Below, in pieces: positions 1 through 64,000 of a DNA stretch of 64,000 bases (position 1 is the first letter of the stretch; each line of letters begins with the position of its first letter). The position numbers were made by a program, and so were the translations under genes. Origin of the DNA: Ophiura sarsii (Eukaryota > Echinodermata > Ophiuroidea > Amphilepidida > Ophiuridae); NCBI GenBank assembly GCA_035610835.1, contig CM069445.1, forward strand, positions 36,966,656 to 37,030,655, written 5' to 3'. The notes beneath the pieces were generated by a model. It had not been told where the DNA came from. It saw only the letters and a program-made list of their open reading frames with translations, and searched no databases.

Positions 1-715
1 CTCTGAAAAGCTATTTAGCGAGATGCACATGGGCTCCGACTGCGGTGGCCCAGGTTTGATCCCCAGGGGCGCCACACCTCATTTTTTGACAATATTTGGG
101 CCATATTTCCTTGGGTTAGGTTTATATTTTACTGAGTGAAATCAAAACTTAATGAAAACATATATAAGAGAACATTTTCTCAGCCATCACAAGGGCCTTT
201 GTACATTTACTAAGAGAATGACTGGTTGATTATAATTTTGTCACCTATACCTTGTAGAAAAAACACACCACAATTGAAATGATATAGTAGCTTTTTACGC
301 CACTAATACTATGGTATTCCATCCTATCCAAAGGGTAAATTCTCATTGAGAACAATGGTGAAGTAATTCTGCCAGTGGGTACATTGTTATTAATACAGAA
401 ACATATAATTTAAGGATTTGGCATGATATGAGGGAAACCTTGCCCACATTTGTATCAACAAAAAAACATGCCCCAATCTTTACCGTTTTGTTGTACAAAA
501 CTTGGGACAAAGGTACACGCAACAAACTAGTTAACATTTACCACAGCTAATGCACCTGACAGAGCAAAGATACTCAAATTCACCGTATTATTGTAAAGGC
601 ATAGTCCGATATTAAAATAACTACTAACCCTAACCAGCCAGGCTATGTTTTTGTGTGGAAACCGGGGGAGGGGGACAAAGAATGATTTTTCTTACCCAAC
701 AAATCGCCGCGAAAC

Positions 716-779
716 CTTTGGGATTCGACCTCCGGAGCCTCAGATCACCACGCAGCATCACTAACCACTCAGCTAACCC
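716..779 (-). repeat. tRNA-derived SINE head
   Basis: On the minus strand, a box A-like GGTTAGCTGAGTGG lies about 35 nt before a box B-like AGGTCGAATCCC. This is an RNA polymerase III internal promoter layout resembling a Leu/Ser-type tRNA. The arms do not fold into a full tRNA, so a SINE or tRNA pseudogene is likelier than a tRNA gene. A similar box B-like GGTTTGATCCCC is present at about 52-63 on the plus strand. Confidence 0.45.
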
Positions 780-894
780 GCCAATACTTGCCTGGGCAGC
801 GATTTTGTACCCACATATCAGCTCGGATGATGACGTCATCGAATGGAATGCTGTAGCATGCGCATGGACATTGTTTTTGCCGTAGTGAATCATA

Positions 895-1980
895 CAGGGT
901 GTCCCAAAAGTCTATACACGACTTTGAAGCTTTGTATTTCACAAAATATAAGTCGTATTGAAAATATGAATACATATTTAGAAAGAGGGGATGTGGGAAA
1001 TAATGTTGATATTGGAGTAACATCTGTTTGTAATGCAACCCTAAAAGTAAAATATGTATTACTGCAAAAATGTAATTTTATACTTCGGAGGGAAAAAGTT
1101 CATAAATCTATACCTATTGAAATTAACCAAAAGACGGGTAGAGTTGGTTACACGGAAAGTGATCCGTCAATTGTAATATTTAAAATTTTACATTACAGTG
1201 ATCCCATCATAATAACAAACTATATCACACATAATTATTGTTTCTATAGTGAAATCTAGTTTAAATGTTTTCCATTTAATCAGAGACGTGTGCTAATGCA
1301 AATCCACAGACCTAAAAATGTAACAGAAAAGTGAACACACACATCACACAGCTGTCAAACATGTTAAGATTTAAACTTACCGGATTATTTTAATGTTGCT
1401 TGAACGTCTAAGGCTGTTTTACCCATTTAGAATATGTTCCTGTGTTCAAAAATGTATCTACCAACTTCAGAATGGATATTTTTCCTGGTGCGCGATTCAC
1501 TTTGAAATGTTTTCTGAACTTTTGTTGAGTAAGTTGAACTGAATTTGTTTCAGCGTAGAACCATACAATTTGTATTAGCTTTATCTATGCTGTAAACCAT
1601 CTTGAATGAAGACTTTTGCCGTGCAATGTTGTCTACTACGCCTATTTATGTTGTGAGTGACCGAGTTTGGTAATAACATTAATGTTGCAAGGTAAACAGT
1701 GAACTGTGACAAATGCGCAACGTTGCTTTCAGAACGTTAATGTATGCGCACATGATTTTGGCAACAATGTGTGGTACTTGGTATATGGGTGGGTCTGGCA
1801 CACGGCCAAAAACTTTCAACCAGTTTTATTATGTTGTGGGTTCACCAATAGTGTTGTGTTTGGTATCAAAATGATTTCCCAACTCTCGTCTATCAAAATA
1901 TGGTTAAATTTATACCATATGATTTATATTTTATGAGATATGACTCTTCAAAAACGTGCATAGACTTTTGGGACACCCTG
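895..1980. mobile_element. Mariner-like TIR transposon, probably non-autonomous
   Basis: The ends are inverted copies of CAGGGTGTCCCAAAAGTC, extending to about 26 bp, and are flanked by TA at 893-894 and 1981-1982. TA duplication is the Tc1/mariner signature. The 138-residue open frame that covers its left part shows no transposase motif that I recognise, so I call the 1086-bp copy non-autonomous. Confidence 0.8.
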
Positions 1981-2328
1981 TAGGTTCTAGGTTAGGGTTA
2001 ATTAAGGAATTAATTGACTGGTGATTTGCAAAACAAAACACTTACTATCAAGACTAACTGGCTGCATATAATTCATTATAAAATTAAATGTTTTATATCT
2101 TCTCAGATTGGCAGTATAGAGTATACAAACGTGCCAATATATCTACTATACACTGTACAATTGACTTATGTACAAGTTATCGCTCTCCTTCAAATGAATA
2201 CATTGTCCATATGGCAATCTTCATAAGACAAGGACATTATTATCATAATTCAGATTCATTTTTGGATCTAATCCATTTGACACAAAATGAACCACTGCAG
2301 ACTAATCATTATGTGCCTGTATTATTTA

Positions 2329-2515
2329 GAGAATAAAACATAGTTCTTAGCTGTTTTGCTATAGACGATGGTCTTATAATGTATAGGCTGTACCATATTT
2401 GGAGTCGTGTATGGTCGCCGCAGGCGGCCATACACGACGACACAAATATGGTACAGCCTATACATTATAAGACCATCGTCTATAGCAAAACAGCTAAGAA
2501 CTATGTTTTATTCTC
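2329..2515. repeat. Near-perfect palindrome, 187 bp
   Basis: Two arms of about 90 bp are complementary almost throughout, with a centre near 2421 (GGTCGCCGCAGGCGGCC). The only clear difference is about three bases near the inner end of the arms. It could be a fold-back MITE or a young inverted duplication. Confidence 0.85.
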
Positions 2516-3902
2516 ATTCTTATTTAGTTTATTGGTTATTTTGAACTTTTATCATAAAAAACCGCAGTTTGTTAGATTTATTTTAAACAAACAACAACAA
2601 ATTTCCCCCTTTATAAAATCGGCGAATCCAGCCAGCTGTTTTCCAACATCCTGCTTCAAATTAATCGCGTTCTTTAGCACACGCGCACCTGTCATCGCTG
2701 CGTTATACCCACAACGCACACGGCGGCGACTTTGTGTAGGGCACGCTAACGCGATGACGCGTTGATCATACGCGCTGAAGGTATTATTTTTCGAATGAAT
2801 TAAACCCCGCCCCAAACCGTGCACCATTGTCTCATAATGCATGGGCGTGTCGGCTGAAAATCAGCCAAAAACCAATCAAATTGCCTGCTGACATCTCAAA
2901 CCACACCCACTATATAAGAATATTTAACCTTCTTTGTTTAAAGAATGAAAACAGATATATTGCCACCACTGTATAACGATGGACCTACGGCACATATTCT
3001 CCTGGCCATAGTCCGACATACGCGGGCGCACTGCTTTGAAAACTCACAAAATGCCGCTAACCAATCAGAGCTGTGAGGTCGAGCTTACGTATTGCGCACC
3101 ACGGATGTCCGTTGCAGCGTTACTGACATCACTTTGATATTGTCTGACACATTCACAGTATCAAATATTACACAGGACTACACACCCCTAAAAAAGAAAA
3201 AGGGTATACATGAAAGTGTTAATACTGCCCTTTTTACGTGATGTCATTGCCTTAAAAAGCAAAAAATAGACTATAGATGTGTTAATAGAACCATGGACCT
3301 GCCATGATAGAACCCACCTTACATTACGCTTACTTGTGACAGTGGTATACCAATTAAACTACTAAATTGAATATAACTGAATAATCTTAGTCAACCAGTA
3401 GCAGTCAAAATGATAAAATAAGTAAGTCAATACTAAAACACATTTTTTGCAAGTGTTATATGTTGCATCCAACACTGTTCAACCTCGAAAAGCAATTGAC
3501 CCATTGGGGTGGGTCTTGTGAAAAATATCTCGAAACAACTTAAATTGCTTGTTCTGATACCTGTGACAGTTGAACATGGTGGAGTCATCCACTCTGGTCA
3601 GTAATGCTTGGTCTAATTACCACTCAAATAAATTCTACTTCTCGTTCAGAATAAGACTGGGCAATTCAATGACTGCAGATCCATTTATTATATGACCCAT
3701 TAATTGCCTACTGAAGATCAACAATGTTGGTCTGAACATAGCACTTGTAATAAAGTTTCAGTAATTGACTACAACTTCAATTTTCTAAACTGAGTATTGG
3801 CCAATGCTCATTTACAGGCAACCAAATAATTAATAATAATAGTAATCTAAAAAAGTAAACAACATCATACATCGGCAAGATGAGATACAAGTGTATTGAT
3901 TT

Positions 3903-59973
<56,071 letters not shown>

Positions 59974-61572
59974 TATGAAACAAGTGTCTGCTATCAAATT
60001 CAAAATACTCCGAAAATTATGCAAAAGCAAATAACCGCTACACAATGTGGTAATCCAATGAATAATATCTTCACATTCAAATGTACACACAGAATAAGTT
60101 TAATATTGCATCATAAATCTTAACACAAACACTCCTCTGTAGTTACATGCATTCTTCAGTGTGTCATGATGCAAATGCAAACTTTTAGTCAGTTAAGTTT
60201 GTCAACAGTGACAATAGTGGTTGATGATGCAACAGCTGATAGGCGACTAGTAGCTGAGTATGATACGTGCAACACAGTATGCAACATATCCACACTGCAT
60301 AAATGTACCGAATAATGACAAGCTGATTTATAATCTTGTAATACTGTGATCTGACATCAGGAAGTAAACATGTGGAAAACCAGCAACCACAATTACACCT
60401 TGCATGCTCTGCTACACAGTAAGCTGTTGATGCTGCAGATTGATCAATGGATTGAATGATCACTTCATATTATTGTATCATCAGTGTGTGTACGTGAATT
60501 CTGTGCAGAGTGTGTGTAGTGCCATGGTAGTGCTGCCTATACTATCACACACTTTAGCCACCCAACCAAGAGTAGCCCAAGTAGCCCAATATCGTCCGAT
60601 TTGTAGACTGGGAACAAGTTCAATCTGCCAGGGCGTTATAATTATTCTTCAAATGTTTCCTAATTGGGCTACATAATTAGCCCAATCAGGCTACCAAATC
60701 AGAATCTGTCAGTCAATTGAATTGAGAACCACTGGTGCAAACAATTATTCTAATATTATACAGACAGACTTGACACAAGTATTTAAAAATAATAAATGGG
60801 AAAAACATTTGGACTTCCTGAATAATTGAATTTTCTCTCTTTTCCTCTTTTTTATTTAATATTTTCTGAGAAAAAAATGCCTTAATCCTATATCCCCATT
60901 CAATATGTTGGGTTCTGTACACAATGTTAATTCTATGTGCATGTCACGGCTATTATTTGGGTCCGTTTTGGTTTTTAAATGAGGCTTATTTTTTATTTGA
61001 TAAGTGGTAAATGTTTGACTTCAATTTCATCTTGTCTTACCTTGGAATGAAAAGTTTGTAGATACGAAAAAGAGAGAGAGAGAAATCTCACTTGGTGAAG
61101 TATGGTTTACACAAAGAGATGGAGAGAACAAAATCACACTCTTTTATTACTTATCATTTTAATTTTAAAAAAAATTCTGCTGCCAATAATACATCCCATG
61201 AAATATTAGATATACAACTACATGTACCACGAGAATAGTGTTGTGAGTTAGTAAGTGTGATCAAGGCTTATACTTAGGCTTAAAACATTGTTTCATAGAG
61301 GGCAGTACAATACAAGCAGTACATGTAGTGACCATTTAACTACATTCCATTGCACCACTCTACTGTCTGGAACCTTATTATACTGCCCTCTATAAAATAT
61401 AAGATATTACACATTGCCTGTCCTTTCCTTGTTACTATGTTTAATAGCTTTGCACAGTGCCACTGGTACAGTTCCAGCTGATTGTTCCCCTCGAAAATGC
61501 AAGAATTGTGTCAAGTAAAAAACGCACACATAGATTTATAGTATGCGACTCGCATACCACCCTTGCGCAACC

Positions 61573-62763
61573 TAGGAAATAAGCGGGCGACAGGCGCCGT
61601 TCAGCGCCCGTCGGACGGCAAAAGGCGCCCGTATTAGCAAAAAATGAAGCGTACGGGCGCCTATAATTTCACCATTTCGGCGCCCGTTGTCCGACCCTGG
61701 TTTGAGAGAACTGAGACCAATTTCTTCCATCGTTTATCGTTTCATATCGCGATCGCACATGACATGCTCACAGAACCATTTTTCGGCAGCTCAGGTAGTC
61801 TAATAGCTGTATCAATTCATCGTGCACAAGTCTCAGTTCAGATCTCGACGGCCGAGTACGCTGTAGAAGTAGAACTGTGCCATCGAATCAGGGGATAAAA
61901 TACCGCAGTGCACCCAGGGATAAAACCGCGTGTTACGGCAACTTCATGATTCACAGGTCATCGCCTCCACGTATGCGATGCGTAGTATTAAGTTGACCTT
62001 TTGAACCGTGTCTCTAATTACGAGCTTCATTTATTAAATTATTAAATGCCAGCGTGGGAATTGCGCGCCTAATCACAGATAGTCAAGTTTTGACTATCTG
62101 TGATTTAATAGCCTCGTGTGACTCGTTTGCCTATGACAAATACGTATTTGGAGGCTGTGTTTTTGGATTTCTGGATCGTAAAATAGTCGATACACGGGCC
62201 GATTTCATCAGTATTTCGCACATTTCGATGTGTTCAGATGACAAATTGAATATTTCAACATTTCTTCATAAAACATCTACAAAGAATAAAACGGACCTTT
62301 TCCAATGCGTTTTTAATTTTTTGGTGACATTTTCATACTATTATTTATCAATACAAAGGTCAATAAATTATTCATTTCACCATTTTGGCGCCCGTTGTTT
62401 TCCTAGACTGTTTAGCGGTGCATGTAACTCTAGTACCGTTTCATATAGATTTCGGCTCCTTGTTGACATCTATATTCTGTCCATTTTTATTACAAAAGGT
62501 TGACCTCTCTGGTATCTACAAAGAATAAAACGGACCTTTTCCAATTCGTTTTTTATTTTTTTGATGACATTTTCATACTATCATTTATCAATACAAAGGT
62601 CAATAAATTAATCATTGTGGGTGTAAATGAGTTAAAATGGTATTTTATAAAAACGGCCCCTGGTTCCACCGAAACGGCCCCTGGTTCATGACAAAACCCA
62701 GTGAACCAGGGGCCGTTTTTTTTCTAAAAGTGGCCCCTGGTCCTGTGGTCCTTATTTCCTAGC
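61573..62763. mobile_element. Possible TIR element with internal repeats
   Basis: CTAGGAAATAAG at the left and CTTATTTCCTAG at the right are complementary. Inside are repeated CGGCGCCCGTTGT and CGGCCCCTGGTTC motifs and a 100-bp direct repeat. Short ends make this tentative. Confidence 0.45.
62275..62614. repeat. 100-bp direct repeat, spacing 240 bp
   Basis: Copies at 62276-62378 and 62516-62614 share AAGAATAAAACGGACCTTTT and AATACAAAGGTCAATAAATT with few differences. Confidence 0.85.
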
Positions 62764-63433
62764 CTGCCCTTGCGAATGTGTATGCTACACAATTGAAGTG
62801 CGCAAACGATCAACACATGAAGTCTACATCTGTAAGTGTCTCTCGTTGGGAATTTGAAATTGAGGCATACAAATAACCTGTAGTATGGACTCCAAACATG
62901 CCAAATTAGCAATTGTTTCTTGATCCTTACCATGAATGGATTACTACAAGATGATAAAACAAAGACTTGGGTGATAGGGTACTATTAACACAATGGGAAT
63001 CGTAGGTAAGAGTAGGACTAACATCATAAAATGTCCTTTCTATCACTATCTTCAGTAGATAGCACCCTGTCAGTATCTTCAGTTATCTTCAGCACCCTGC
63101 CACTAGGCCTAAATTTGTTTTGTTGACTTGCCTTTTGCGACCAACCCTCAAATCTAGGGTTGCTTTTCTTTTTTTATATGTTTTTAAAAACGATTTTTGA
63201 TATTTCTTAACTATTTTAAATATCATATATTGGTTATAATTGATATGAAAATGTATTCTGTTTATGTTTAACCAACTGCAACGTAAACGTATGAAATTGC
63301 CAATTACTCACTTTAATATTTGTTAAATATTAAAAGTTCAAACCTGTTCTAGTACATGTGTTTGGTTATCAAAAAAATTAATCAAAAATAAATCGATCGA
63401 CCCAGATGTTGAGTCAACTTGTTTTTGCCCTAT

Positions 63434-64000
63434 CTTCAGTACATAGCACCCTGACACTATCTTCAGTAGATAGCAACCCGCCACTATCTTCAGTACACAG
63501 CACCCTGCCACTATCTTCAGTAGATAGCAACCTGCCACTATCTTCAGTAGATAGCAACCTGCCACTATCTTCAGTATATAGCACTCTGCCACTATCTTCA
63601 ATAGATGGCACCCTACCACTATCTTCAGTAGATAGCAACCTGCCACTATTTTCAGTTGATAGCAACCCGCCACTATCTTCAGTACACAGCACCCTGCCAC
63701 TATCTTCAGTAGATAGCAACCTGCCACTATCTTCAGTAGATAGCAACCCACCACTATCTTCAGTACACAGCACCCTGCCACCATCTTCAGTATAGCACTC
63801 TGCCACAATCTTCAGTAGATGGCACCCTACCACTATCTTCAGTAGATAGCAACCTGCCACTATTTTCAGTAGATAGCAGCCCTCCACTATCTTCAGTAGA
63901 TAGCAACCTGCCATTATCTTCAGTAAATAGCAGCCCACCACTATCTTCAGTAAACAGCACCCTGCCACTATCTTCAGTAGATAGCACCCTGCCACGATCT
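63434..64000. repeat. 27-bp minisatellite, about 21 units, running off the window
   Basis: The unit is CACTATCTTCAGTAGATAGC plus AACCTGC, with a palindromic core CTATCTTCAGTAGATAG. Variants (TACACAGCACC, TATAGCACTC, ATGGCACC) recur in the same order about 216 bp apart, so blocks of eight units were duplicated. Sparse related units begin near 63043. The 27-bp period keeps three frames open on both strands, giving 9-residue repeat frames of 129 codons on the plus strand and 156 and 193 on the minus strand, which I do not call as genes. Confidence 0.92.

Larger units (their letters stand above)
1..3902. other. 3' flank of PFKFB, no other gene seen
   Basis: This stretch lies beyond the PFKFB stop codon. 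It holds a tRNA-like SINE head, a mariner-like element and a large palindrome, listed separately. From about 2520 to 3900 I see no repeat structure or coding signal apart from a candidate AATAAA on the minus strand at 3684-3689, which would end a 3' UTR of about 220 nt or more. Confidence 0.5.
59974..64000 (-). other. 5' flank of PFKFB
   Basis: A 5' UTR and promoter are expected immediately above 59973, but I see no decisive TATA box or initiator. Between 60100 and 61560 the sequence is AT-rich with nothing recognised. The rest holds a GC-richer repeated region and a minisatellite, listed separately. Confidence 0.45.

Noticed and set aside
843..1259. 138-codon frame as a host gene or transposase
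   Set aside because: It begins outside the mariner-like element and runs through its inverted end; no catalytic motif is visible.
2379..2842. Overlapping frames of 128 and 96 codons around the palindrome
   Set aside because: They cross the palindrome and the AT-rich flank, are on opposite strands, and show no motif.
59974..60090. Upstream extension of the PFKFB start to 60090
   Set aside because: The frame is open, but it contains no ATG before 59973; the codon at 60090 is GTG.
63338..63995. Minus-strand frames of 156 and 193 codons and a plus-strand frame of 129 codons
   Set aside because: They are translations of a 27-bp minisatellite with no domain, start context or neighbouring exon to support them.
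63434..64000. CRISPR-like array
   Set aside because: Units are contiguous with no unique spacers, and the genome is eukaryotic.

Overview
The window is eukaryotic nuclear DNA, AT-rich and intron-rich, with many short palindromic (MITE-like) transposons, non-LTR retrotransposon remnants and a DIRS-type retrotransposon. The repeat load suggests a marine invertebrate, perhaps an echinoderm or a close relative, but no sequence here fixes the species. There are no operons, prokaryotic genes or CRISPR arrays.

One host gene fills almost the whole window on the minus strand. It is 6-phosphofructo-2-kinase/fructose-2,6-bisphosphatase (PFKFB), the bifunctional enzyme that sets the fructose-2,6-bisphosphate level and so controls glycolysis. 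I rebuilt it from 16 coding positions running from the ATG at 59973 to the stop at 3903. Splice phases agree at every junction. The product is 543 or 544 residues: a short basic N-terminus, the P-loop kinase domain, the histidine-phosphatase domain and an acidic tail holding two copies of a 19-residue repeat. The most important observation is that exon position 3 exists in two versions, 3a (50800-50896) and 3b (50600-50699), separated by a 100-bp intron. Both have the same phases and good splice sites. Using both, or neither, creates an early stop, so a transcript must carry exactly one. The choice changes the middle of a segment of the kinase domain whose ends carry the fructose-6-phosphate contacts.

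Layout: 1-3902 is the 3' flank, with a mariner-like element and a near-perfect palindrome. 3903-23608 holds the last two exons around a 19.4-kb intron crowded with MITEs. 23544-28701 is a compact run of eight phosphatase-domain exons. 28702-40205 is an 11.5-kb intron holding a 7360-bp DIRS element (28804-36163) inserted in one arm of an older palindromic element, whose other arm preserves the empty target. 40206-44582 has four kinase exons interleaved with two LINE remnants. 50600-51906 has the alternative exons and the P-loop exon. 59862-59973 is the first coding exon. 59974-64000 is the 5' flank and ends in a 27-bp minisatellite that runs off the window.

The remaining open frames are mostly products of palindromes, tandem repeats whose period is a multiple of three, or homopolymers.
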